Shown here: one piece after another, positions 40,771 to 48,566 of the stretch
Numbering within the stretch: position 1 is the first letter of the stretch
How the letters are laid out: each line of letters begins with the position of its first letter
Notes under the pieces: generated by a model
Database searches by the model: none
Told to the model about the DNA's origin: nothing
What the model saw: the letters and a program-made list of their open reading frames with translations, nothing else
Position numbers and translations under genes: made by a program
Origin: Reinekea thalattae
GTDB taxonomy: Bacteria > Pseudomonadota > Gammaproteobacteria > Pseudomonadales > Natronospirillaceae
Direction of reading: 5' to 3'
Length of the DNA stretch: 64,000 nucleotides
NCBI RefSeq assembly: GCF_008041945.1
Contig: NZ_VKAD01000001.1
Span: 1,116,001 to 1,180,000 of the forward strand

Positions 40771-41034
40771 AACTAAGACACCCACTTTAGCAGTTATAAA
40801 ACAAACCTTACCTAAGTTCGGCTACCAAAGACTGCCAAACGTCGGTGATTTACTCACCTAAAAAGATAATCTTAGAAATTAAAATTATTCAGCAAGGATG
40901 ATACTTTGCTGTGGCTGAAATATACCTTTTCGATAATTCAGTTCATATTCACTCAGATAAACCATGCACTCGATTATGAAATCGATTCTTTTCTAAATTA
41001 GCTAGGCTATTTCTTTAAAGTGGGTGTCTTAGTT
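40771..41034. mobile_element. 264-bp MITE-like element with perfect 19-bp inverted ends
   Basis: The ends read AACTAAGACACCCACTTTA and its exact reverse complement. No transposase is encoded; the longest minus-strand piece is a short open frame (about 40,880-40,960) of unknown origin. It abuts TAACAAC at 41036-41042, the likely first box of the attC of the neighbouring gene, so it interrupts that site. The rest of the spacer 40492-41046 shows nothing else recognisable. Confidence 0.75.
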
Positions 41035-41046
41035 TGTTGTTACAAT

Positions 41047-41757
41047 TCATTGATACTTTTTGTTGATGAACCATCTATCATTTTCATCTTTGACAAAGAA
41101 GTCTGATTTATATGAATCAAGTAGGTTTTTTTTTAATTCCCTTTTATAAAAAGACATGTATTTTTTGAAAACTGGGAAGGAATGAAGTAGCAATTTAATC
41201 ACATCAACCCTAGCTATTTCGTAGCCATATAGACTCTTTATATTCATCATATCTAACCATATTTCATAAGAATAGAACTCTTTTATAGGTGAAATATATT
41301 CTTTGTTAACACTCAAAAATGAGGGGGTAATACTTTGCGATTCTCGAAGGAAAGGGGCTGTTGTGAAAGAGCGAGTTGATACTATCCTGAACTTACTTTT
41401 ATTGCCTAGTGAATAATCTGAACTATCACTATCTAGTGCAAAGTTAACATTCGGGTAAACACTAAGAACTAAATCATACAGGACAATAGGATACCCATGC
41501 ACTGCTGCGTTTCTGAGCTTCTTCAATGCGGCTGTATATACGTTCCAACCCTGAAACTTAGACGCTTCCCACTTTAACCCAGTCATGGCACTAAACTCGC
41601 TTCGCATAGTTTCAGTTAACTGCTGACTTTTGAGCACGTACAACTCAAAGGATGCTCGAAAAGCGACTCGGTCTCTTCTTATATTGTTCAACTCTGTGTA
41701 TAACCGAGATAAATCCCGATATACAACCTCACTTTTAATGCTTGGCTCTAATGTCAA
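41047..41757 (-). CDS. Cassette gene of unknown function, probable TTG start
   Basis: About 236 residues; I do not recognise the family. The frame is open to 41820, but that region is the attC of the adjacent cassette. CAGGAG lies nine bases before a TTG at 41757, which is the likely start. Residues about 45-110 look helical (FRASFELYVLKSQQLTETMRSEF), and RNAAVHGYPIVLYDLVLSVYP resembles the RN-x(4-6)-H pattern of HEPN-type helical domains, so an RNase toxin-like role is conceivable but unproven. The AT-rich base use is like other cassettes. Confidence 0.55.
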   Translation of the reverse strand: MTLEPSIKSEVVYRDLSRLYTELNNIRRDRVAFRASFELYVLKSQQLTETMRSEFSAMTGLKWEASKFQGWNVYTAALKKLRNAAVHGYPIVLYDLVLSVYPNVNFALDSDSSDYSLGNKSKFRIVSTRSFTTAPFLRESQSITPSFLSVNKEYISPIKEFYSYEIWLDMMNIKSLYGYEIARVDVIKLLLHSFPVFKKYMSFYKRELKKNLLDSYKSDFFVKDENDRWFINKKYQ

Positions 41758-41781
41758 AGCGATAGACTCCTGATGTAAACA

Positions 41782-41835
41782 TAACGCCAACAGCAAGCGC
41801 GCTGCTTTTTTGCGTCGCATTGACTGTTTTTGTTA
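41782..41835 (-). repeat. attC site (54 bp)
   Basis: Read on the minus strand it starts TAACAAA, ends GGCGTTA, and folds through GACGC and AAGCAGCGCGC arms. The first three bases form the stop codon of the SEC-C gene. Confidence 0.8.
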
Positions 41836-42961
41836 TGTCTTTTCATGAACCCGAAGCTCACGTTTGGATATCCTCATTGCGTTAAATCTATGATTATCAT
41901 CCTTCAGACAATCTATTGGATGAATCGCCATAGGAGTGCCCTGCATTAGCCTGTCGCCAATTGATTCTTTTGCTGGTTTAGATAATGAGTCCCACCACGA
42001 AGGTAAGGCCCAAGTATTTTCACTAAAAGAGTAACAAAATCTTACAATTGCATCAGACACTTGGTCATCACTTAATGCCAAAAGAGAATCTATAAACTTG
42101 CTGCAATACCCATCATGATCAGTAAGCCAGGAAAAAACAAAACACCCTTTCCCTTCGTAGCTTATACAGTTGAAAAATATGTAGCTATATACCTCGTCTT
42201 GGAGGCCTAGTTTTTGAAGAGCGTTACCATGGAAATCCATCTCAGGAACTACCATTGCGCTAACTAAGATTTTAGGGGTTTCGCTTAGCTCAAAAACACA
42301 ATGTTTAATTTTAGAATAGTCAGATTCAGTAAGAATGGTGTCCATCTCAGACTTAAGATACCTCAGGTCTCGCAACGCAAGATCCACTCCCATTCCGAAT
42401 GCATTTGCTTGTCCTTGAATATGCTGCTGCATCATTTCATCTTGGCCTCGGTCGGCCTCACGCATGAGCTCAGCAGTACCTTTATTTTGCTCCTTGTGAT
42501 AGAGCTCACGACACATCCCTCTATACGCCAACAAAAATAGCTGTTTGTCATCTAGGGTTATAGCTTCATCTTCAATAGGTGAGAAAATTTCTTTGTCATG
42601 AACGGAACAAAAACCCGTAAATGTAGAAGCTTTCTTTATGCCAACTCTATTCTAGTTCTAGCTTTCCATTACTTTTAATTAAACCAGACAAACTCGGCTT
42701 TGCACCCATTACGTGGCCATTTTCAGATATCTCTTTCAGAGATCCGCTTTTAGAGATGGTATGTGCATTAATTATTTTTTTTGAACAGTCATCTGGGTAC
42801 AAGTTATTAACACTGCAAACCTTCTTTGACTTTTGGTTCTTGGCGTAATCTTCTAGCTCTCTGCGCGTTAGTGAATCCTGTTCCTCTCGGATTAAGTGAC
42901 ATTTTTTATACTTTTTCCCCGAACCACACCAGCATGGTTTGTTTCTGTCATTACTACCCAT
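41833..42961 (-). pseudogene. SEC-C motif protein, reading frame broken
   Basis: The first piece (42961 to 42647) encodes a SEC-C zinc motif at its N-terminus (NKPCWCGSGKKYKKCH), then CSVNNLYPDDCSKKIINAH and SGLIKSNGKLELE, then stops. The next frame continues immediately with NRVGIKKASTFTGFCSVHD, KEIFSPIEDEAI and the remaining ~230 codons to 41833. Together they make one protein of about 375 residues interrupted by a single frameshift at about 42,645, where the hexamer CTAGAA is duplicated. It is either a recent pseudogene, a recoding site or a sequencing error. Cytoplasmic role unknown. Confidence 0.7.
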
Positions 42962-42984
42962 TATCGATGACTACTCCTAAGACA

Positions 42985-43079
42985 TAACGCCGCGTTAAGC
43001 GGCACAAAAAGCTTGGCTATAATTGGCGACGAAGGAGTACAAGCCAAGCTTATTGTGTCCGCCCTTAAACGCATTGTTA
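42985..43079 (-). repeat. attC site (95 bp)
   Basis: Minus-strand ends are TAACAAT and GGCGTTA, with arms AAGCTTGGCTT/AGCCAAGCTT. It closes the ParA/cyclase-like cassette and supplies the stop codon of the cyclase-like gene. Confidence 0.88.
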
Positions 43080-43757
43080 TGCGCGACATAAGCTAAATCG
43101 GTGAGATTCTCTAATTTTATTTTCTGGATATTTATTGTTGAAATAGTCAATTAGCCAAATCTGTTTGGCACGAATTGAAGGGTGTTCACTCAGTTTTTCA
43201 GGCAAAACATTTTCTAGCACTACTAGATTGCCAGCTGCTGATTCCCCATTTAAATAACCAAGAAAGAATAGCCCATCATTTTCCTCTAGGATTAATTCGC
43301 TATTTACATTTCCAGTACTCCCAAATACCAATTCAATAAGTGCTTTGGATATAACTACTCTAGGGTTTAGAGCTAATTTTGATTCGATGTTATATGCATC
43401 GATTAACCCATGACTAAATAAAAAATCTTCTGTAGAAAAATGCTTACCGTAAGAAATACCGCCACGACAAAGAATACCAGAACAAAGTAAATCATATTGA
43501 AAATCAGAAATAATCTTACATATTGAGCTGAAATTATCGGCACTATATGGAACCGAAAGAACTACAGAATCAGAAAACTGAGTCAAGGACATGCCAGGTA
43601 GACTGGCCGATATTTCTTTTGTTTTCGTATGGATATCAAAAAGTTTTGAAATATACTTTTGCTCACCATCTGGTTTTTCACAATCATGTGAAACCATTGA
43701 ACTAAAACCTAATAAGTCGATAAATGCGACAATGTGTGTTTTTAAACTTAAGCTCAT
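43077..43757 (-). CDS. Nucleotide-cyclase-like protein, second gene of a ParA cassette
   Basis: A 226-residue soluble protein that I read as a divergent class III nucleotide cyclase fold. THIVAFIDLLGFS supplies the first metal-site Asp (Asp14). TQFSDSVVLSVP supplies the second (Asp63). CRGGISYG sits where cyclases have the GIHxG strand, and AYNIESKLALNPRVVIS sits where they have vNxASR. The ATG at 43757 overlaps the ParA-like stop (TAATG), so the two are translationally coupled. The substrate-specifying residues are not typical of adenylate cyclase, so it may be inactive, use another nucleotide, or bind a ligand. The stop codon lies in the attC. Confidence 0.6.
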   Translation of the reverse strand: MSLSLKTHIVAFIDLLGFSSMVSHDCEKPDGEQKYISKLFDIHTKTKEISASLPGMSLTQFSDSVVLSVPYSADNFSSICKIISDFQYDLLCSGILCRGGISYGKHFSTEDFLFSHGLIDAYNIESKLALNPRVVISKALIELVFGSTGNVNSELILEENDGLFFLGYLNGESAAGNLVVLENVLPEKLSEHPSIRAKQIWLIDYFNNKYPENKIRESHRFSLCRA

Positions 43758-44824
43758 TAATCCAATTCCATAAGACGCGTTTCTAACTCTGCAATACATT
43801 CCTTATAATCTGCCATACGCTCTTGTGCTCCCGTCCAAGCAGCACCTGTCCACGCCCTATTATTAGCATCCATAACTCTAGTATCATCCTGACTCAAGGC
43901 AAACATAGCTTTGCCATGTTCCTGCATTATTGGAGCAAGACCTTCAAAGTCTCTAATTTTTGATACAACAATTTCCTCACCAGTTAACCCTAATGTAAGG
44001 TCATAGTCCCCATGATTAAATTTTGAAATAATTGGATATAGTGATTGTTCAATTTTTCTTGGAATTCTTTCCATCCACATTCGATATGTAGGCTTAGGCT
44101 GTCCGCCCCTGATTTTAAAGCTTTGTAAAATAACACCTAAAAATTTTGGCAGCCCGTGTTGTATTGGTAGCCCTATTTCTTCAAAATCGCTTCTTATTTG
44201 CTGATGGTCTTTTATCCATTTACCAATGATAGTCGATAAAGTACCAATAGCTTGTACATTAAATCGGTCAGGACAAGTAGGTACAAAGTAAGCGTCACAC
44301 GATAGGAAACATGCCCGAGTTAGCGCTCCAGAACTAGGCCCTACATCAATCAAGATATAATCAATATTATTTTCATCACCATATCTTCTTAATAAATCAG
44401 CTATGGCAACATACGTTCTTTTTTCATGAGTTTTGTTTGAAAATCGTTGTATATGAGATTCAGCTAAAGAGTCTTCAATAGAACTCAAATTCACATCCCC
44501 TTTCAATAACATTAGATTTTCGTCAATCGATATTGTTTCTACCGATTCTAAAGGAATTTCCGCTACCTCACCTTCTATTCTAGGTTTTAACAGCTCTAAC
44601 AAACTAGTCCCTTGAATATCGTTTTCTTGATGAGTCTCAAGCTCAAGTTCATCTAATCGAGCTATCTGTGGAGAAAGCATTAACTCAGTTAAGTTACACT
44701 GTGGATCAGCATCAACAGCAAGCACTCTTTTGCCATTTGTCGAAAGCAACTTAGCAAGATTAAAACATGTAGTTGTTTTAGATACGCCACCTTTATGATT
44801 ATATAAAGTAATTATTTTTGTCAT
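43757..44824 (-). CDS. ParA/MinD-type ATPase, first gene of a two-gene cassette
   Basis: A 355-residue P-loop ATPase. The deviant Walker A is HKGGVSKTTTC (Lys11, Lys16). Other motifs are RVLAVDADPQCNLTELM and the Walker B-like YILIDVGPSSGALTRACF. The C-terminal ~80 residues are family-unspecific. ParA proteins position DNA or protein cargo through ATP-driven dimerisation, usually with a ParB partner; no ParB is present. Here the partner encoded by the overlapping next gene is cyclase-like, which points to a regulatory or defence role rather than partitioning. The pair occupies a single 1.9-kb cassette between attC sites at 42985 and 44870. Confidence 0.85.
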   Translation of the reverse strand: MTKIITLYNHKGGVSKTTTCFNLAKLLSTNGKRVLAVDADPQCNLTELMLSPQIARLDELELETHQENDIQGTSLLELLKPRIEGEVAEIPLESVETISIDENLMLLKGDVNLSSIEDSLAESHIQRFSNKTHEKRTYVAIADLLRRYGDENNIDYILIDVGPSSGALTRACFLSCDAYFVPTCPDRFNVQAIGTLSTIIGKWIKDHQQIRSDFEEIGLPIQHGLPKFLGVILQSFKIRGGQPKPTYRMWMERIPRKIEQSLYPIISKFNHGDYDLTLGLTGEEIVVSKIRDFEGLAPIMQEHGKAMFALSQDDTRVMDANNRAWTGAAWTGAQERMADYKECIAELETRLMELD

Positions 44825-44869
44825 TTTTATTCCTTAATAATGAAATTCAACCAAATTTCGACGTGCACA

Positions 44870-44974
44870 TAACGCCCGTATAAGCTGCGGAGCATGCTGG
44901 ACGCTTTTTTGAGTCATTCTCTTTTAAGCAAAAAAATCGGACAACTTGAACCGTCAGATTTGATGCGTTTGTTA
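44870..44974 (-). repeat. attC site (105 bp, CGGAGCATGCTGGACG subtype)
   Basis: Ends TAACAAA and GGCGTTA. It is nearly identical to the sites at 47122 and 48108, sharing the CATAAGCTGCGGAGCATG-like inner arm. Confidence 0.93.
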
Positions 44975-45298
44975 TGTATCTTTCCTAAATAACCGCCGGC
45001 ACAATGCATTAAGGTTAACCCCTAAACCCATAAAATTTGGTTTCAATTCAATGACATCTTCCTTTAGAGCTATTGTGTTTTTACCACTCTTAGCATTAAG
45101 CCATTCACGCCCTAGCATGTTTATTCTGACATCGTTGAATCCAATATTTCCGCTCAAGTGCTTTGAAACAACCGCATCAAATAAGTTTTGGTCATACAAC
45201 TCTTTTGCACATGAAAGATCTACGCCATATGAATCGTCAAGGTGCCGAATAAACCCATTATCTCTGATGAGTTCCAAGATTTTTATATGTTCTTCCAT
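44972..45298 (-). CDS. Small cassette protein of unknown function
   Basis: A 108-residue charged protein that I do not recognise. It starts MEEHIKILELIRDNGFIRHLDD, ends basic (NALCRRLFRKDT), and has no signal peptide or membrane segment. The predicted helix-strand pattern (helix, then DVRINMLGREWL) is compatible with a winged-helix-like fold, but that is only an impression. It is a single-gene cassette. Its TAA stop is the first triplet of the attC at 44870-44974. Confidence 0.6.
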   Translation of the reverse strand: MEEHIKILELIRDNGFIRHLDDSYGVDLSCAKELYDQNLFDAVVSKHLSGNIGFNDVRINMLGREWLNAKSGKNTIALKEDVIELKPNFMGLGVNLNALCRRLFRKDT

Positions 45299-45314
45299 AG
45301 CTCACCCTGATACA

Positions 45315-45401
45315 TAACGCCGTAATAACCGAGCGGAGCATTGCGTGGTAAAGTGAGCGAAGCGAACCACGCAATGCGGAGTCCGGTTGATTACTTTGTT
45401 A
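45315..45401 (-). repeat. attC site (87 bp)
   Basis: Ends TAACAAA and GGCGTTA. The long inner palindrome GCATTGCGTGGT/ACCACGCAATGC is distinct from the other sites, so this cassette likely came from another array. Confidence 0.88.
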
Positions 45402-45791
45402 ACTGCTGATCTTGGACGCATTTTTAACTTCCAAAACAAATGAATTTGCAGTTATAAACCACTCGTACCACGGTACGGTTTGTTTAAACCCATCAAATGA
45501 AAACACACCCTCTACGAAATGGGCATGCATGATTTCATCTAGCGGGAAATCTGGCTCAGGATGTTCCTTTGCAGCCTTGTCATAATCCCAAAACGTAGCT
45601 CGTTCTTTAGTTACGCCGAGAATCTTTAGTGTTGCTTCTTCAATATTCCAATCATAACCTTCAGAGTTCGGGTGCTCTTTGCTAATAAAGGCACCATTGA
45701 TCTCTAAGATGATAGATCCCAATTGACGCTCAATTTTTTCAATTGATGCGTCATGAAATCCTAGTTTGTCAAAATCGGTGGTTATTTTCAT
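45399..45791 (-). CDS. Cassette protein with FHDASI motif, unknown function
   Basis: A 130-residue acidic soluble protein. It starts with KLGFHDASIEKIERQLGSIILEI, a pattern common in small beta-rich proteins that include polymorphic-toxin immunity proteins. HAHFVEGVFSFDGF and an aromatic WYEWFITANSF follow. I cannot name the family. It is a single-gene cassette whose stop codon overlaps the attC at 45315-45401. Confidence 0.6.
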   Translation of the reverse strand: MKITTDFDKLGFHDASIEKIERQLGSIILEINGAFISKEHPNSEGYDWNIEEATLKILGVTKERATFWDYDKAAKEHPEPDFPLDEIMHAHFVEGVFSFDGFKQTVPWYEWFITANSFVLEVKNASKISS

Positions 45792-45799
45792 CGTGCAGT

Positions 45800-45887
45800 T
45801 AACGCCAAGCGTTGCGGCGAGCTTGCGAGTCCGAGGCCAGCCCGAGTTTACGAGGGGGGTTCGGGCCTGTACAACCGCGCCTTGTTA
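45800..45887 (-). repeat. attC site (88 bp)
   Basis: Ends TAACAAG and GGCGTTA, GC-rich inner arms (GGCCCGAAC/CGGGCTGGCC regions). It does not overlap the stop of the next gene. Confidence 0.82.
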
Positions 45888-45891
45888 TAAT

Positions 45892-46596
45892 TTAAAGACC
45901 AATAGCTATCAGTAAAACTTTCCCTAACTCCGAGATTTTATACTGGTCAATTTCAGCTAGTCCGGTCTCTGGGTCTATATAATCCTGAATGATATCAGGG
46001 TCATCTTCTGGCTGTAATTTATGAACGGGAAAAATCAGCTTGTAACTTTCTAAAGCATTTATATGAGCACTCCAGGTCGCCTGGCCTAATTCATATTTAT
46101 AGCGCTCTCTATCTGTATAGTTCCTTACAGTACCGATTGTTTCCTGCCTTATATAATTATCATTTCGTGTCCCATGGTATCCAATGTCTCGAAATGACAT
46201 CAATATCTCAATATCCTTGTCAGTGAGTGCTTCCAATGTGTTCAAAAGTTTTTTCTTAACACTGAAGTCGCTTTGATCAATGTCTTTATTTAGTGAAAGA
46301 AATGTCACTAAATATTCATTACGTTTATTGGTAAGAGATTTAATTGATTGCTGTATTGAATCTTCTAGTAAATCTATAAAGTACTGATTATTTTTTAAGG
46401 TTTCCAGCTCGGAATTCTCAATCCTTTGTTCAAGCTGACGAATAAAGTCTGTTACTCTGTCAAGCCTTTGATTGGGTATAGTCATTGATAGAAGCTCATT
46501 CAATACAGTGCCTGCAACAGGAATTGCTCCAACTACTGACCTAGAAACGGCTAGTCCAATATCAAGTTTATTGGTTTTCAGTTTATCTGATGACAT
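45892..46596 (-). CDS. Cassette protein with N-terminal hydrophobic segment, unknown function
   Basis: About 234 residues. Residues ~14-40 (VSRSVVGAIPVAGTVLNEL) are glycine/alanine-rich and hydrophobic, as in membrane-inserting helices. A coiled-coil-like region follows (~45-110, VTDFIRQLEQRIENSELETLKNN), then a helical domain and a small C-terminal part ending IGL. It could be a membrane-active effector, but no family is recognised. The ATG at 46596 is preferred to a TTG three codons upstream. It is a single-gene cassette. Confidence 0.55.
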   Translation of the reverse strand: MSSDKLKTNKLDIGLAVSRSVVGAIPVAGTVLNELLSMTIPNQRLDRVTDFIRQLEQRIENSELETLKNNQYFIDLLEDSIQQSIKSLTNKRNEYLVTFLSLNKDIDQSDFSVKKKLLNTLEALTDKDIEILMSFRDIGYHGTRNDNYIRQETIGTVRNYTDRERYKYELGQATWSAHINALESYKLIFPVHKLQPEDDPDIIQDYIDPETGLAEIDQYKISELGKVLLIAIGL

Positions 46597-46617
46597 AGCT
46601 ACCAATACCTTAAGTTA

Positions 46618-46671
46618 TAACGCTTGCAGCAGTTGCGCGGTCTTTTTCGCGTCGACTGCCTGTGATTGTTA
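46618..46671 (-). repeat. attC site (54 bp)
   Basis: Ends TAACAAT and AGCGTTA. The compact stem GCAGTCGACGCG/CGCGCAACTGC resembles the site at 41782. It overlaps the GNAT gene stop. Confidence 0.82.
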
Positions 46672-47112
46672 GTGTGATTTTGGCTTGCGCTCCATAAAAT
46701 AGTGAATATCACTCTCTGAAGTCACTTCAAAACCGTTTCTTTTATACAGTGCACCAACAGGGTTCCATTTTAAATACTCTAGAACAACAACTCGTGTATT
46801 TTTGTCACATTCAGATAAGAAATTCTTCAATATATATGAGCCAATACCTTTATTACGATATTTAGTCATCAAATAAAACTCACCAAATCTTACATAGTTT
46901 TCTAAGTGATGTACTGATACCGTACCAATAGGTTCACCATTGTAATACACTATAAACCAAGGCTTTTCAATGTATCGTTGCTCGTGAACACTTCTCTGAA
47001 AGGCTTCATCCCAGCCCCATTTAGACTTAATATGCTCTCCCATTGCTTGACGTTTTACTTCAAAAGCGAAATCAATATCAATCTCTAACGCTGGCACTAG
47101 TTCAATATTCAT
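46669..47112 (-). CDS. GNAT family N-acetyltransferase
   Basis: A 147-residue acetyl-CoA-dependent acetyltransferase. The pyrophosphate-binding motif A is EFYLMTKYRNKGIGSYIL, the N-terminal helix EIDIDFAFEVKRQAM and the GEPIGTVSVHHL strand fit, and motif B-like LYKRNGFEV is present. GNAT cassettes include antibiotic- and toxin-modifying enzymes; the substrate cannot be told here. It is a single-gene cassette, and the stop is the first triplet of the attC at 46618. Confidence 0.88.
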   Translation of the reverse strand: MNIELVPALEIDIDFAFEVKRQAMGEHIKSKWGWDEAFQRSVHEQRYIEKPWFIVYYNGEPIGTVSVHHLENYVRFGEFYLMTKYRNKGIGSYILKNFLSECDKNTRVVVLEYLKWNPVGALYKRNGFEVTSESDIHYFMERKPKSH

Positions 47113-47121
47113 TTTTCACAC

Positions 47122-47227
47122 TAACGCCCGCATAAGCTGCGGAGCATGTTGGACGATTTTTTTTGCGCCGTTTTCTTTTAAGCAAAAAAACCGACAATAT
47201 GAGCCGTCAGGTTTGATGCGTTTGTTA
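47122..47227 (-). repeat. attC site (106 bp, CGGAGCATGTTGGACG subtype)
   Basis: Ends TAACAAA and GGCGTTA. It is almost identical to the 44870 and 48108 sites. Confidence 0.93.
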
Positions 47228-47235
47228 TGTGAGAT

Positions 47236-47667
47236 TTAAAACAACAACTTATAATATTCGTCATTGACTCCAACGCAATAACCTTTCCTTTTAACTTCAG
47301 TGCATGCGGTGTATTCATAATCACAGGTCAACTCAACCCCCTCCGCATTCTTTAAAACCACCTTGCCTTCAGTCTTTGCGTCATACAGTGAACCATTAGA
47401 GTTAAAATATAATAAAAAATTGAGAGTTCCCTGTGAACAGTGATATTTATTTTCTTCGATATATGTAGAGTACTTCCCAGTCCATTCATCACCCTCGAAA
47501 TTTACCTTCAACCTTCCGGATTCAAATTTTTTTAGAGGCGTATCTAAACTCCATAGCGGCAAAGTAACTATTATAGGGCTTTCAGGTTTTCCTTGTATGC
47601 GCTCTAATCTACCCTCGGTAGAGCAAATTATTCCTATCGTCAGAATACAAATACTTAGAGCTTTCAT
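47236..47667 (-). CDS. Secreted cassette protein, unknown function
   Basis: A 143-residue protein with a probable signal peptide (MKALSICILTIGIICS). The mature part contains paired cysteines (YHCSQG, LTCDYEYTACTEV and YCVG) that could form disulfides. No family is recognised. It is one of few exported products in the array. Its stop lies eight bases from the attC at 47122-47227. Confidence 0.6.
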   Translation of the reverse strand: MKALSICILTIGIICSTEGRLERIQGKPESPIIVTLPLWSLDTPLKKFESGRLKVNFEGDEWTGKYSTYIEENKYHCSQGTLNFLLYFNSNGSLYDAKTEGKVVLKNAEGVELTCDYEYTACTEVKRKGYCVGVNDEYYKLLF

Positions 47668-47678
47668 ATTAACTCACA

Positions 47679-47772
47679 TAACGTCCGCTTAAGCGGACTA
47701 AAATTGCTGGCTAAACTTGTTGAGGAACGAAACAAAGCCAGCTGTTTTAGTTCCGTTTTGAAGCGCTTGTTA
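47679..47772 (-). repeat. attC site (94 bp)
   Basis: Ends TAACAAG and GACGTTA, with arms GCTGGCTTTG and CCAGC. Outer CCGCTTAAGCGG resembles the 42985 site. It overlaps the cupin gene stop. Confidence 0.85.
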
Positions 47773-48081
47773 TACGCTGCCTTCTGATTCTACTACTAAG
47801 ATTCTTGCTTCACCGCGAGGATGTGCAACGTGCTCAGTTCCAATAGAAGCATAAAATATATCACCAGTTTCAAGCACGGCTGATTGCTCAATTCCATTTT
47901 CTTTAAATAACATTTCAACAACGCCATCTAAAACAACAAAAACTTCTTCGCCATCGTTTACATGCCACTTATAAGGCTGATCTGTCCAATGCAAGCGAGT
48001 AGTAATGCCATTCATATTTACAATGTCTTTTGCTCCCCAAGCGCGTTCAGATTTAAAGGCTTTACTTCTAATTATTTCCAT
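47770..48081 (-). CDS. Cupin domain protein
   Basis: A 103-residue single-domain cupin. Metal-site pattern: WHVNDGEEVFVVLDG (motif 1, His and Glu) and GDIFYASIGTEHVAHP (motif 2, His). Small cupins act as isomerases, dioxygenases or sugar-binding proteins; no substrate can be assigned. It is a single-gene cassette whose TAA comes from the attC at 47679-47772. Confidence 0.85.
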   Translation of the reverse strand: MEIIRSKAFKSERAWGAKDIVNMNGITTRLHWTDQPYKWHVNDGEEVFVVLDGVVEMLFKENGIEQSAVLETGDIFYASIGTEHVAHPRGEARILVVESEGSV

Positions 48082-48107
48082 AGTGCTTCCAATTTATGAA
48101 TAGCGTA

Positions 48108-48211
48108 TAACGCCCGCATAAGCTGCGGAGCATGTTGGACGCTTTTTTGCGTCATTTTCTTTTAAGCAAAAAATCGGACAATATATAACGTCAGATTTAA
48201 TGCGCTTGTTA
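48108..48211 (-). repeat. attC site (104 bp, CGGAGCATGTTGGACG subtype)
   Basis: Ends TAACAAG and GGCGTTA. Third member of the near-identical family with 44870 and 47122. Confidence 0.93.
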
Positions 48212-48250
48212 TGTGTAATTAGATAAACAGTAGATAGCTAATTACAATAT

Positions 48251-48463
48251 TCATTCTTCCAGCTCAACAACCATTTCCCAACCTCTGAGTGTGATACTTT
48301 TAGTTTTATCTGTATCTTTCTCAGGATGTTCTTTAATGAAAAACTGACTAGGGTTAATAGATAGAATCTTTGCTCCTTTTTCAATTTTTTCATTTACTTC
48401 ATCAGAGCCGTAAAACTTTAAACCTTCATTAGTTACGTTTAAGCCTATCTTAATTTCAATCAT
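48251..48463 (-). CDS. Small cassette protein of unknown function
   Basis: A 70-residue acidic protein (IGLNVTNEGLKFYGSDEV, then KTKSITLRGWEMVVELEE), probably beta-rich. It has no known motif. The length and position between attC sites 48108 and 48489 support it as a real cassette gene. The 40-base gap between its stop and the attC is unusual for this array. Confidence 0.55.
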   Translation of the reverse strand: MIEIKIGLNVTNEGLKFYGSDEVNEKIEKGAKILSINPSQFFIKEHPEKDTDKTKSITLRGWEMVVELEE

Positions 48464-48488
48464 GTTCTCAGGTCACCTTGTTGACACA

Positions 48489-48563
48489 TAACGCTCGGCT
48501 CATCGGCGAGCGAGGCGAGTCCGGTAAAGGCCGAAGGCCGGAACGAAATGCAGCCGCTTGTTA
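48489..48563 (-). repeat. attC site (75 bp)
   Basis: Ends TAACAAG and AGCGTTA, with arms CGGCCTTCGGCC and CGAGCGAGGCGAG. Unlike its neighbours in sequence. Confidence 0.82.
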
Positions 48564-48566
48564 GCT

